DNA of 64,000 bases from Norana najaformis (lineage: Eukaryota > Annelida > Clitellata > Crassiclitellata > Hormogastridae), in contig OZ029914.1 in assembly GCA_964023275.1 (NCBI GenBank), positions 45,578,437-45,642,436 on the forward strand, in the 5' to 3' direction. Within the stretch, counting starts at the first letter, position 1. Each line of letters begins with the position of its first letter. Of this stretch, positions 11,681 to 32,704 are shown one piece after another. The notes beneath the pieces were generated by a model, which had not been told where the DNA came from, ran no database searches, and saw only the letters and a program-made list of their open reading frames with translations. The position numbers and the translations under genes were made by a program.

Positions 11681-12274
11681 TTATTGCTAATAAATATGAA
11701 GAAAACCACGGCGATGATGCATATAGGTTCAATGTAAGCTGATACAATGCATAGTGTACTCTATACTATACAACTATACAACTTATATTTATAACGCGCC
11801 TTAAGAAAACAATGTCTTACTCAAAGGACGCGTTACAACATATAATTATAGTACTCTGAGCGACTTTCCATTATGCTCTGTGCATAGTAACCCGAGTAGA
11901 ATTTCTAAAATAATACGACTATTAATCTTTATACAATGATATCAATTTATTTAAATTGATATCGATTTATTTAAATTATATCATTGATCAAATCTAGTAC
12001 AAATAGTGCAGACAGATGGCGAATCGCGTTTTATTCTTAGTTCATCGGTGTTGTGTTGCTCTTGCGAATTTTTCCATAGACATCTTGAATATTAATATGA
12101 ATGATGTGTATGAATTTTTCGCGGTCCACTTAGTGAACCTATTTTGCTGCGATCTTTTCACCTGGAAGATGTTAGTTGTTGAAAAACATCAGCCGCGATA
12201 CATCTTATTATTTAATTTTTAGCTTTGTATCTTGCTGCTTTTCAAACCAGATAATTACCGGGTAGATTTTGACG

Positions 12275-20741
<8,467 letters not shown>

Positions 20742-20759
20742 ATACTTCATCACCTGACG

Positions 20760-20765
20760 ATTAAA
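20760..20765 (+). promoter_or_regulatory. Possible poly(A) signal of the SDR reductase
   Basis: ATTAAA 19 nt after the stop codon; no AATAAA is closer. Confidence 0.35.
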
Positions 20766-21779
20766 GAAGCACACGATGGTTGTAGTTACTGGTTCCTACT
20801 TTTGCACAATCTCTATGTTTCTTATTCTCTAAGAAGGCTTCATTATGCTTTTCTGCAATCTAATGTGATATTGATTTCCTTATTTAGCTGAGCATGCTTT
20901 GCTGCCGGTTTTAATATTTATGGACGTCTCAAATGCATCAGATGGTAAGATGAAAGATTGTTTTGATAAGATCCTTAAAAAATGTAAATCTGTAATTTTT
21001 CAGCGAGACAAAAAATGTCAGGGAGACGAGTTTATTCTCGAAACAATTCAAAGGCTGTGATTTAAAGGGTAATAAGTGATGTAACAGTTGAGATTATGGT
21101 CTTTATACATGTATATGTTTATGTACCATCTGTATAATTTAGTAAGTGGTTGCTTATTAAGGACATCCATACAAAGAGGGGAGGGAGGGGTAACAATGTG
21201 GACAAGTGGAAGGAGATTATGCAACTTAACGGACGTCCGCATGCAAATTTGATACACCAGTCTGTACCGAGTTGGGTAGATAGTGGATTTTGCTGGAAAC
21301 AGCCTACGCTGTGCTGCATCCTGTATATGTATCACTAGTTTTTCAGTCTGGTGTTGGTGTGCGGAAGTCCGCAACGGAGGAAGGGGGAGGTAATGCCTAA
21401 TGCGGACAATGAGCAATGAGCATGCACGGTATACATTTTGGCACACGTACATTAAGGTCGACCCTGTAAGTTTTCGCCTTGCCAACATGCCCATAAGCAT
21501 AATTTGATGGGTCCTATATTGGTGTTTCATGGGGCATATGGGTGTGCTGGCAGGGACTGTTACCATATGCATGTAAACTGTATGTATCTTGATATTATTT
21601 TATTTAGTACCTTTTAAGAACCTCTCCAAATTTCCTCGTTCGTCGTCTATTAAAACAAAGATCTTCGAACATTCTCTACAAAATAACGATAATTTAAAGG
21701 TTAACTACACCAACTAGGCCTATATTTTCTGAATTCAAAACAGGTCGAAAATCTCATCTACACAATGCACTTGTTAAAT

Positions 21780-22035
21780 TTTTGTTTTGTGCTTGGTTAA
21801 GTTTTTGTTTGTGTTTATGCACTGATATTGATTATATTAATTACTTTTATTATTTTAGATTATTAATTGTTTACTGTAATGTCAGTCACCTGTTTGTAAT
21901 TCATGATGTAAACAGGTGACCTTCGCAGTGGAACTGTTTGTTCCTTTTAGGTCAGCCCATTGGCGCCAATTTATGTGACAGACTGTGATTGTATTTGTTA
22001 ATTATTTTGGTGATCAATAAAAAATTCTCTCTATC
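21780..22035 (+). mobile_element. LINE 3' UTR remnant
   Basis: Contains an 'aggtgacctt...ggaact...ttcctttt' segment and ends in 'gatcaataaaaaattctctc'. A co-linear pattern recurs at 26880-27182, which ends in a (CAAT)n tail, so both look like 3' ends of one LINE family. Confidence 0.45.
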
Positions 22036-22489
22036 AGATTGTCATCCATTAGTAACAGGATGTTTATTTACTTATTCGTACGTGCGTATTTGCGTATTCA
22101 TCGAGTCACATTGTGTGTCGTGCAAGTGGGCCGAGTCATGTCAAAACCTTACCGTGTGATTGGCTGTGTGAATTTAATGCTAAAATAATACGAAACATCG
22201 CTGGTGTTTACGATTTAATCGGCATTGTACGATCGAATATTAGTAGTCAGTTTGCTTAGAAATCCTTTTTCTCTCAAGTCGTCAAAATGGGACTCCTAGT
22301 TCTAAAATGAACCATATGTTGATGTATTCCTGTCTGTTCTGATTTAGTATCTTCCGATGGTATCTTCCATCTTCTACAACCTTTAGTTGTATTCCTGTGC
22401 TGAATTAGCTTCCTTTGTAACCGTAAGTAATCATAATCGTAAACTCGAAATTCTAAGGCGCTACTAAAAAAGCGAGGACGTTGAGTGAA

Positions 22490-22680
22490 CGATTACGTCC
22501 GTACACGGGGACCTTAAATTGCGTGGCACCCATTCGAACGGGCAGCCGTGGTGAAGGATCTCTTCCGATCAATTAATTGAAATGAGCAGAGTCGATGCCA
22601 TACGGTCCCTGTATAACACAGTGTGCATTTTCGTTTACCGAAAGAGTACATTTACAATTGCAGATAAATAAAACGGCCGC
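22490..22680 (+). mobile_element. SINE family S1, partial
   Basis: Carries the family's 'gtacacggggaccttaaatt', 'cgtggcacccattcgaacg' and 'gccatacggtccctgtata' segments. The tRNA-like head is missing. Confidence 0.65.
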
Positions 22681-23097
22681 TGAGAGGCGATAAAATTTAA
22701 GAGGCAGCTATCTGTTTACTCAGCTCATTTAGCCGCTGCCATTTTAGACTAGTCTTGGTTTTGGCCAAAGATTTGAAGTGGGGATCTTTGGTTTGGTCTT
22801 TAAATTTTGAACGATATTAAGCCAGTTTTACGTGACTTTTGTGGTAAACGAAGATAATTTTTTATTAGGGTTGGTGCAATTAAAATAGGTTTCAAAATTA
22901 AACGAAAAATTGTGATAAAAACTCAAATTGGTTTATTCATCTACAGCTTAAGTCATAGTAGGATATTAATTTATATGTATTGTTTGCATTGAATATCAGA
23001 TAGTTTAGGTTTTGCGAAAACCCGGTTGTACCCAAAAATTGCAAAGGCAAATGAACCACTCTGATCATTTTCGTATGAATCGCATTAATAACTGGAG

Positions 23098-23375
23098 TGG
23101 ACAATAGTCGAGTGATTAGTGTGGTAGACTGTCAACCCAGAGGTCAGAGGCTCAAATTCTTGCAAGGACAAACAGCTATTTCAATAGCGCCCCTGGGGAA
23201 CTCAGCTATCAAATGAGTACAGTGACCATAATACTGTCGTTGGGTAGATCAGATGGTGAGAGAGAGGACGGGCCACCCGCCCTCATATGTTGAAGGTAAG
23301 AAAATAGAGTCACTAGCAGTTTATCCACTTGGTTTCCTCAGGATATTAGCTTAAGAAAGTGCTATTCGTCTATAA
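23098..23375 (+). mobile_element. tRNA-derived SINE upstream of SIRT6
   Basis: A-box-like 'atagtcgagtgattagtg', B-box-like 'gaggctcaaattcttgc', a body with 'aactcagctatcaaatgagt' and 'gggccacccgccctcata', and a tail 'ttagcttaagaaagtgct'. Same family as 3185-3450. Confidence 0.7.
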
Positions 23376-23645
23376 TAATACTGATGACTCTTAATTCTTG
23401 GGGTTGACTGCGGCCTTTTGACCATCTCTCGAGAGTCACATGAAGTAATTTTTCTTTTTCAGCACCCTTCCATCAGTTTCAAGTCCTGCAGTGCCATAGC
23501 ATTTTCGAGGCATGTTTACTAAAGCTGAGGAAGACAAAGCCTTATTTTTCAGATTCCTATAACAGCTCTTAGGCTTAATTTACAGTTTCTGAGGGATTGC
23601 ACTAGCCTTGAGTAAAGAGCGTTTTTAATGTTAATCTTTTGTTAG

Positions 23646-26600
23646 ATGTCCGTGAATTATGCATCCGGTCTGTCACCTTATGAGCACAAAGGGAAATGTG
23701 GGATGCCGGAGATATTCGATTCCCCTACAGAGCTGGAAGAAAAAGTGACAAAACTGGCACAGCTGATTCTGGAGAGCCGACACATGGTCGTCATCACAGG
23801 AGCTGGTATCAGCACTGCCTCAGGGATTCCAGACTTCAGGGGACCATCTGGTAGCAAGTTTTTGCCAAATGGAGCTTTAAGTGCTCACTGACTTTCACAA
23901 TTGATCAAACGATACTTGATTTTTGAGTAATCAAAAGATACCTAAATAATCAATAGACACCTAAATATTCAACAGATACCTAAATAATGAAAAGATACCT
24001 AAATGTGCCCATAAATGACAATAGCGGAAATATTAAAATTAATCAAATCTTTTGCCACTCAGTTTGTGTTTTCTTTTTCATTTTCTGTGAACATTTGAAT
24101 CTCTTCTTTTATGCTTTTTGCTCTTTTACGACATGCTTGAAATAAGCATGATGGGTCTGCAAGCCAACGATAGCTGGTTTGAGACTGCTGTGCAGACTCT
24201 GTTTTACAACCATGGTTAAACAGGTTAAACAGAATTTTTTATGCACAGATGTCACACACCTCAGTTTCAGATTTACTGTTCTTGCAATGACTGTAGGAAA
24301 TAAATAAATAAATGATGTAACACAGATCTACAAACAAATGTCGATAGGACCCCACTTTCACTGAAAGACTTAAACCCACGTACCCTGCTTGTTCTATCAA
24401 TAGGACCCCATTTTGCCTGAAAGGCATTACCATCACATACTCAGTAAATTCTTTCAGTAGCCTACCTTCTGAATTCTGTGACACAATGTTAAAAAGTGAA
24501 ATTGGAAATATTTAGATAATATGGTACTGTTGTTCATGTGATGGGAATTCCATACTCCTCCTCCTCCTCCTCCTCCTCCTCCTCAGTTCCTTTTAGCACC
24601 GGTGGGTATGAGTAAACGATCTCCATTCTTTTCAGTTATTTGTCAGAGTCTGTGGTGCTCTCCAGTTTATTTCAAGTCTTGTTACGTCCTTTTTATATTG
24701 TGCTGTTAGTCATGTGAAGGGAATTTCCATGCTGTTGGTCACGTGAGGAAAATTTCCGACATATGCTGTGTTTTCAATGTTTCAGGAGTCTGGACGTTGG
24801 AACAGAAAGGTGAAGAACATAAAGGCAGCATCACGTTCGATTTGGCCAAACCGTCAGCAGCGCACATGGCCTTAGTTGCACTTGAGAGTGCAGGTGAGGA
24901 AATTTGCATTTTACATATTTTGAGTAATGACATCCCTTTCAACTATCGGAATGTCAACAGTCAACTCTTTGACAAAGAGTTGAATTTTGACAGTGTTGTG
25001 AATAAGCTGGTTTTCGCGACTTTGCTTTCGCTGGGCACTGTAAAAATCTCTATTGCAATAATGAGTACCCTTTCAATTAGTTCATCTCTGTGGTTGAGGA
25101 CACTTCGATGCTCAAATTCATGGAAGCCACTCATATTTAACCACCTTAGTGTCCATTTTTTGGTGTTAACTTTGGTGGACCAGACCTTCTCATAGATCTC
25201 TTTGTATTCCCTGTTACTGACTCTGCTTTCAAGTATGCTTAAATTTGTTTTATTTTCCCAGGTACTTTACATTTCTTGGAGTACTTGGTGCATTTCTTTC
25301 TGGGTTTTCAAACTAAGGTTTTTTATGTCAGTTGAACTTTATCGCTTCTTCCTTATTCCTGGATTTTTCAATTGTCTGAAAGTTTTCTTTAATGCCTGAA
25401 CTAGGTGAAATTTCTTGGGTTAACCAAGTTACTTAAATTTTTTATTTTACTGGATGTTCTTTAATTTTTTCCAAACAACTTGAAATAGTTTTGCTTTTCC
25501 TATGTTACTTAAAATACTTGAATTTTTTTCCTAGGTTATTTGAAGTACTTGATCAGTCAGAATGTAGATGGGCTTCACCTTCGATCTGGCTTTCCTCGTG
25601 CCCGTCTGGCAGAACTGCATGGAAATATGTTCATCGAGGAATGCGATGTCTGCAAAACTCAGGTCTGCAAGTAATGCAGATGTTTTTGTTAAATGATTCT
25701 CTTTCCACATACATCAGAATGTTGTTAGAAGGTGTGTATTTGTATGTGAATTCTGATATCTGATAGAATTCTGATTATACGGATCCTAAATATACTTTAG
25801 AACATGAACTCAGATTACTGCAGCCTCATTGTGACACTTCCACACTTGAAACTCTTTAAATCGTGCTTCATTTTAGTTCACTTGTAGAAAATAAACTCAT
25901 TATAATATAATCTCGACTTCATGTGGATCCCAAAGATAGCATCATAATGAGTTTACAGTGTATGCAGTTATGATTATAAAGAGGTTCTAGTGTATTTATG
26001 TTAAAATTAAATGAAATTAGAGATGTAAATAATTTATGCAGACACATTGTTTTATTATCATGTGATTATAATAATCATTATCATATAATTATGATAATCA
26101 TTTTCTTATGGTTATAAATGTCATCGTATAATTATAATCATCATATAATTCTAATAATATGATCATTATTCTAATAATCATTATCATGTAATCATGTTAT
26201 CTGTGTCTAGTGCTACAATGCTGTTGCATTTAATGGAACCTTCCTGGATTCTACTGAGGATGACGTCTGATTTTTCACAAATTTCCCTTTTGCTTCTAGT
26301 TGCTTTTTTTCTACCCCAGAGGGATCATTGCTACCTTGGGTAAAAACATATAAAATCACTATTGTGTAATACATTATCAGTCATTCTTTGTGTTCCAGAC
26401 AATTTTTTGTTTCCTTTTGGTAGTATATTCGCCAGAAGTCTGTTCCAACGATGGCCAGGAGACCGACAGGTGGAATATGTACGCAGGCAAAACACAGAGG
26501 AAATTGCAGGTAACTTTGCATTTGCTTGGCACTTGTTGTTTTCATTGTTTCTTATGTATTTGATTTATTTAAAGCAGTTATTATAGATGGAATGTCAGTA

Positions 26601-28214
26601 GATCTGAACCTGGTGCACTGATGATGAGTGTTTGTCTAAGAGTAGATTGTGCAAAAGAGTTGTCTCATTGTAGAGTTGGTCTCGTGTACTTAGGGGGAGT
26701 GGAAAAGAAATACCAGATATAATAATGCAGCTCTTGACAAAGCTTGGGATTTGACGTGAGCTGAAAATGTATGCTGAGCTGAGTCAGTGTGGGTGTGTAG
26801 CATATGTTTCTTGGCATTTATATTGTGCTTTTTAAAACCTATTGTACCCTAATGTACCATTAGTTTTTTGCTTCTTTTTTCTGAGTTTTTTGTTATATAG
26901 GACTGTGTAATGCAGCGGACTTCTGTATAGTTTTATTTTTAGTTTCATTTGTGTACGGACTGTACATAACTTATTTAGTTTGCTTATAAAATGATATTTG
27001 CTTTGTTTACATTTCGATTGCCATCTTACGTCACTGATGTTAATAGGTGACCCTATTTAAGCAGGACCCTGGTCCCTTCTGGGTTTGCCTTTTGTATCCT
27101 GGCAAACTGTATGTTTTATGTGTAACCTGATATGTTGAATTTGGGATCAATAAAGAGTCAATCAATCAATCAATCAATCAATGATGTGTACAATTTCTCC
27201 TTCACTAAAACAGAATGAACTGTTGAGTGTTTTATTTTAGTGTGAAGCACAGTAACTCTTACGGTATATAATTCTGGCATATTTCTTGATGGCACCATAT
27301 AAATAATTTGATACGTACATATTTTTGGTGTTGTGCTGTGTGACTAGGGGCCACCTGAGAGACACCATCTTGGACTGGGAGGATGTGTTGCCGAAGAAGG
27401 AGCTGAACGACTCGGAAGATAACTGCAGGTATTTGGCTTATTTAACTTATTAAACTTATTTATTATGTATGTGTACATGTATTGCTCCACTTTCTCATGA
27501 CAAGGCTACAGTTGATGGTGTTAATTAAGCAACTGTGGTCAAGGTCTCTTCGCAGTGACTATTTATCTGGCGATTCAGCCTGCAACGTGACTCTTTCAGT
27601 AACAACTTCAAATTGAAATTTAATTTTTTAAAAATTAAATCGAAGCAGCGTACTGTGCTTCACAAAAGAAGAACCCAACCAACGATCCCCTGAGTTGATA
27701 TCTTATATGGATGCTCTCTAAAAGTAATGAATGAATCAACGATATACTTTGTTGCTGGTGAGGGGGCCAAATGTGACGTTAAAAGGAAGGCTTTGTTTGT
27801 CCTACAGGAAGGCAGATTTGTGTCTGTGTTTGGGGACGTCCCTGCAGATCCTTCCCTGTGGAAACATGCCCCTGCTTTCAAAGAAAAACGGAGGCAAGAT
27901 CATCATAATCAACCTTCAGACGACAAGGCTCGATAAACAGTGTGACTTGCGTATACATGCATACGTCGATAATGTCTTGAACGAGGCAAGAGCTTTATGT
28001 TTTTAAATACTGCTCTTAGAAATTGTTTTTTTTGTATATTTCTATATGCTAGATGTTTTTTGGGGAAATATTTAATCTGGAATTTACAATCTTTCATAGT
28101 CAGTCCTTCCAGATCGAAAGTAAAATGATGAAATTATTCCAGTGTAGTTATTTCTGTGCAAGTTTTGGAATTTTACTTTCTCTGATTTGCATCAGTAGGT
28201 CAGTTTGATGTGTA

Positions 28215-28290
<76 letters not shown>

Positions 28291-29010
28291 ATATTTATAT
28301 AGCACCTTTTAAGAACCTGTGCAACTTAGATAAGCTAATGTTTCTTGAGGTGTCTGTGCCTGCTGGTGTAGATTTAATTTAGTTTAATTGAATACTGTAA
28401 TGTAACTTTACATTTGTGTTGTCATCAGCTAGGTCCAGGCACCACACGGAATCCGCGTAATGTATGTTCTTTTCCATGGTCGGCCTTTTCTTACAAAACA
28501 ATCTGCAGTGCAACCTGCATCATGAACTTCTCTGTGTTTCTGTTTTGCCAGCAAATGACTGTTCAGCTGTTGTTTGGTATGGTCAGGTCAGGAGTTCTCT
28601 TAAAAGGCGCTATATAAATGTGCAGTTATGTTTATGTGTGTCATTTGCTTTAGGTTTGCAAGCGACTTGACTTGACTGTTCCGAAATGGGAAAGACCTGT
28701 GATTTTGCTGAGGTCCCAGCACATGCGACAGACGGAGAGATTGGCAAAAGCGATTGTTGACGCTGCACTTCTTCAGCAGGAAATCTCTTCTTCAGAAGTG
28801 AAACACGAAAAGCTGGACGAGGAGGACGGCCCGGCAGCAAAGCGACTCAAAACAGAAGAGTGTTTAGAAACAAAGAATGAAGTAAACTTGGAAAATGACG
28901 AAGAAAACTGTTCAAAGTCTGATACAAAATGCAAGGAAGAAGCAGTGCAACAATCGGATCTAAAGAATAATGTCGACAATTATGAGCCAGACATACAGAC
29001 CCAGGAATGA
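23646..29010 (+). CDS. SIRT6: SIRT6-type NAD-dependent protein deacylase (class IV sirtuin)
   Basis: Coding exons 23646-23850, 24786-24893, 25535-25662, 26424-26509, 27348-27428, 27808-27985 and 28654-29010 give 1143 nt, 380 aa (human SIRT6 is 355). The protein opens [19 protein letters not shown], nearly the vertebrate sequence. NAD-binding motifs [16 protein letters not shown] and SQNVDGLH are present, as are the catalytic His in ELHGNMF and the zinc pairs C-x-x-C (EECDVCK) and C...C ([14 protein letters not shown]). TILDWED, LGTSLQI and NLQTTR-x-D complete the fold. The last exon holds the C-terminal tail, acidic and Lys-rich, with a possible nuclear signal around PAAKRLK. SIRT6 enzymes act in the nucleus on histone H3 and in DNA repair and metabolic control. 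The intron after 27985 uses a GC donor. Confidence 0.96.
24553..24583. repeat. (CTC)n microsatellite in SIRT6 intron 1
   Basis: About ten CTC/TCC triplets in a row. Confidence 0.9.
26880..27182 (+). mobile_element. LINE 3' end with (CAAT)n tail in SIRT6 intron 4
   Basis: Ends in 'gggatcaataaagagtcaat' followed by five to six CAAT units, the usual terminus of several invertebrate LINE families. A hairpin-like 'ggaccctggtccc' lies upstream at about 27064. No coding part is visible. Confidence 0.6.
28217..28287. repeat. (TA)n microsatellite in SIRT6 intron 6
   Basis: About 70 bp of pure TA, followed by 'tttatatagcaccttttaag', a motif also seen near 13143, 16463 and 21600. Confidence 0.95.
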
Positions 29011-29025
29011 ACTGCAAAACTGCAG

Positions 29026-29031
29026 AATAAA
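29026..29031 (+). promoter_or_regulatory. Possible SIRT6 poly(A) signal
   Basis: AATAAA 16 nt after the SIRT6 stop. It would give an unusually short 3' UTR, so a distal signal may be used instead. Confidence 0.4.
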
Positions 29032-29569
29032 AAGTCAGGTTTCAACAGTCTCACTAGATGGCAGCAGAGTTGCAGAACACGACATAGGACAGCATAACTG
29101 AGATGTTATTAGGCAGCAGTTGTTCAATAGCCACTCAGCAACAGATGGCAGAACGGGTTTTCTTGTAGACACTCGTAATTTGTGAGTGTCAAAAGAAAGC
29201 TATGTTTACCCAGTGAACACTAAGTTCAATCAATTGATGGCTGTCAGTTCAGAATGAGGTCATGTGTAGTCAAATGTCAACGAAGTTGGGCTGAGATAAT
29301 CAATGCCACACTTCAAATTGATTTCAAATTTCTTGACATTTCAGTATCAGACAACCGACATTTTATATAGCCCTGTGTAAAGTAGCACAGAGGTGCACTT
29401 TTAAGAGCTGTGCAATGGGATACATATGAACTGTAAGCAATTAGGAACACGTGTATCATATTTAAAGTGACACCACTCGAGATCTTAGATGTCTTTGATT
29501 CATTGTAGCAGAAGATGCTGGATGACTGTTTAGACGAAGGAAGAGATTGCCACTCCTTTACTGCCCATA

Positions 29570-29660
29570 CAAACACGCAGTGGTGATGAAGGATCTCACC
29601 CGATTAATTCGCTGAAAAATTAGAAGGGTCAGGGCCATACGGTCACTATAGAAAACCATG
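29570..29660 (+). mobile_element. SINE family S1 fragment
   Basis: Shares 'ggtgatgaaggatctcaccc' and 'gggccatacggtcactata' with the copies at 11425 and 22490. Confidence 0.6.
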
Positions 29661-31415
29661 TACAAATTGGAGATTCTTGAGTGGTACTGCATGAATTTCT
29701 GATATTTGTTTGTGCTTCAATGGTTTTTGGCTGAAGCACAAGCGAGACAACAGTAATCTAGTAAAGCAACCTTGCATCACAGATGCTATCTATAATTGTA
29801 GCAGAGAGCTCAAACTATGACAGTTGAAGAAATTTCTGGCAGTTTTGAGTTTACACCATAAAACTCGGAGTGAAACTAAGAATGCGAGGGCTAACAGATG
29901 ACAGTTGATAGTCGGGCAGGATGTTTGAATTTGAAATGATTTGGCATTGAAACATAGCGGGATTCTTTTATGCATTTCAGAAAAGTGCAGCATAGTGAAT
30001 CAGATCAATTATTACAGATTATTGTATTAAATTTTATTACTTTATTATATTATTACAGAATATATATTTTCTATATACATGTTCTTTAGAAATTCAATTT
30101 GTCCACTTCAGTTAGGCCTGTGAATGTTATTTCTGTATTTATATACTGCTGCTGTGTATTCACAAAAGTTTAACAGATGGCACTAAATGTTGCTATAGTA
30201 GCATTTTATTCAATTTAAACTTCTATTTTGCATTCGTCATCTTGTGTGCCTAGCAATACATGTGTTGTTGTGATGGCCAAATTTTTCTATTTGCCTTTAC
30301 ACTAGAACAATGTAGACATACAAAAATTATTCATTTTCTAGAACTGGTCAAAAAAAAGCCTATATCCTGCAAAATTCCATCAACCATTCAGCACGATTTT
30401 TTAAATATTGTTCATGCAGCTGATACTGTGCAAAATTTGGCTGGTTAAACAGTAAACCCTGTTTCAATCATGTGCACGGCTAATGTTCTGCATGGCTATT
30501 AACAGAAACTGAGTGAAAGTTATTGAACAGGTGATCAACTTTAAAGATTCATATGCACTTTTATTAACTTTCCAGTGGTTAATGTTAAAGGTGAACCATT
30601 TGTATGTTACAGTAACTGGATAATTGCAGCTTTGACTTTGTGCAGATGTCTGCGTGTGTTGCTGTAAAAAGCTGTATAATACAAACAGATTAACTTTGTT
30701 ACTGATATACTGATGTATATACTGTACAGTGTAGGCCAGCTATTCTTATATTAGGGGAAAACAATGACTAGAAAGAGTAGTCTGTGTACAATACCCACCA
30801 CAAAGTTCTTATTTTTGGAAAAACACTGACTAGAAATAGTAAAATTATTGTCTGTGTACAAAATCAACCATAAAGTTTAGTGTCTCCCAGAGCAGCCTTT
30901 GTGTAAACTGCCAAATTTTTGTGATTTACATTACGTTACAAGAAGGCAAGTGTTCATCTATGTCACAGTTAGCATTTAGCAACTAATCGCGTTGGTCAAC
31001 TATGCAGTGTAAAGACTTTGTAAACACCGTAATTCTTATTTAGATCAAATAACTTAAAACCACAAGAGGATTATTAATTACACAAAATTAACCTATTAAA
31101 AACAACTGCAACCATATATATAGACTGTATTAATTAACTTCTTACTTAACATGAATAACTTAAAACCACAAGGGTTACTAATTTAAGCAAATTAACCTGT
31201 GAAAACAAATGAAACCATTAAAACCTAGTACTCAAACTGGCCTATGAAACAACAATTCCTTAACAAATCTTAAAACTAATCACAGCCGAAATACCCAAGC
31301 TAAAGTTGCATACAGTAATACAGTTTTCCCAGTGACCAATTATTATGGATGCTTGCCACATAGTCTCTAACTAAGTCCAGAAAGCTAACAAAATATAAGA
31401 AATGCACTTAATTTT

Positions 31416-32056
31416 TAAAAACTTTACACTATAAAAGTTTTAATAATAAATGAAAGCTTTTGAGAGTTCAGGGTTTAACTCCCTACCTCATGCCAGGGCA
31501 GAAAGATGTTTAATAGTGAAGGCAAGGCCTGATCACTATCCACTAACATAAGCCAAGACTAATATACAAGCTACAACTAACAAAATGAAGGCTTTAATGT
31601 AAGACTTCATAGCCGCGGCTATTTCTTGCATTTCTTGTCCGATTATCAATTATGAAAAGGGGTCATCCATAAAGGATGTCCACACAAATGACTTTCTTTG
31701 GAACATCCCTCCACTTAAAAACTTTACACTATAAAAGTTTTAATAATAAATGAAAGCTTTTGAGAGTTCAGGGTTTAACTCCCTACCTCATGCCAGGGCA
31801 GAAAGATGTTTAATAGTGAAGGCAAGGCCTGATCACTATCCACTAACATAAGCCAAGACTAATATACAAGCTACAACTAACAAAATGAAGGCTTTAATGT
31901 AAGACTTCATAGCCGCGGCTGTTTCTTGCATTTCTTGTCCGATTATCAATTATGAAAAGGGGTCATCCATAAAGGATGTCCACACAAATGACTTTCTTTG
32001 GAACATCCCTCCACTTAAAAACTTTACACTATAAAAGTTTTAATAATAAATGAAAG
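31416..32056. repeat. 300-bp tandem duplication (2.1 copies) carrying a SINE head
   Basis: Copy 1 runs from about 31421 to 31720, copy 2 from 31721 to 32020, and a third partial copy ends at 32056. I see one difference between the two full copies (31621 a, 31921 g). Within each unit the reverse strand has a tRNA-like head: 'ttagtggatagtgatcagg' with a B-box-like 'gggagttaaaccctg' about 40 bp downstream. Confidence 0.95.
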
Positions 32057-32704
32057 CCCAGTGCAGGGCATTACCCTCCCCTTTCCCTTTTGCTGACGTC
32101 AGCATTCTAACGCAAACGACTGCTGAAGCTCAGTAGCCAGCAATACAAGGCACGGCACAGCTAAGCTGCTCCCCGCAAAGTCTACTAATGATCCAACGCA
32201 GTAAAGACTGTGCTCTCTTAATGAGAGGCAGAACTGAGATAACCGGTATTATGTAGCAAATTTAGATGTGGACGTTTGCATTACATTTGGACAACTCCTC
32301 CTTCTCCCGTCTGCAGATGTCCTTAATGGATGACACCAAAAGAAGCGACATTACCTGGTATGCCCATTAATATGCCCATTACAACGCAGGTAACAAAAGA
32401 CAATGTTGAACAAAATTACAAACTGCAACATAACAGTTAGTTGCTATGCTAAGAAATGAAAACATGAAAACTGCAACTGTCTCTCCTCAAAGATTTACAG
32501 AATGAATTAACACTCAAATAAAAAACTGTTAAAATGAAACACACCACATTTAACTATAGTGCTTGAGCGACTTGTGCCAAATCCACGGGGAATCATTCTG
32601 AAGTAGTCCAGCACCCAAATGACTTCGGCATCACCAAACTCCAAACACTGCAACCACTTGCGGCAAATGTAGCATGTAATTACATCAAACTTTTCCACTT
32701 CATT

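Larger units (their letters stand above)
8978..12274. other. SERINC 3' UTR and repeat-rich spacer
   Basis: About 1 kb of AT-rich DNA follows the SERINC stop; the most plausible poly(A) signal is ATTAAA at 10005-10010. From 10380 to 11680 there is a pile of LINE and SINE copies (listed separately). 11700-12270 shows no gene; 11935-11985 has a duplicated 'atatcaatttatttaaatt' motif. Confidence 0.45.
20742..23645. other. Spacer between SDR reductase and SIRT6
   Basis: ATTAAA at 20760-20765 could be the poly(A) signal of the reductase. 21040-21570 has open but unrecognised frames without coding character. Transposon remnants occupy 21780-22035, 22490-22680 and 23098-23375 (listed). The SIRT6 start codon follows directly on an acceptor-like 'tttgttag', so a non-coding first exon probably lies in 22680-23100. 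There 'agccgctgccatttta' at about 22731-22746 resembles a YY1-type core element, but I cannot place a transcription start. Confidence 0.4.
29011..32704. other. Spacer between SIRT6 and the minus-strand zinc-finger gene
   Basis: AATAAA at 29026-29031, only 16 nt past the SIRT6 stop, is a possible but unusually close poly(A) signal. 29570-29660 is an S1 SINE fragment. 29660-31040 is AT-rich and without a recognisable gene. 31045-31200 holds a ~106-bp spaced duplication ('aataacttaaaaccacaag' twice). 31416-32056 is the 300-bp tandem duplication listed below. 32091-32104 is a perfect palindrome, TGCTGACGTCAGCA. 32105-32700 may be 3' UTR of the zinc-finger gene. Confidence 0.45.

Noticed and set aside
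21048-21572. 174-codon reverse-strand frame after the reductase
   Set aside because: No motifs, no splice partners and no codon bias; it looks like chance in a less AT-rich patch.
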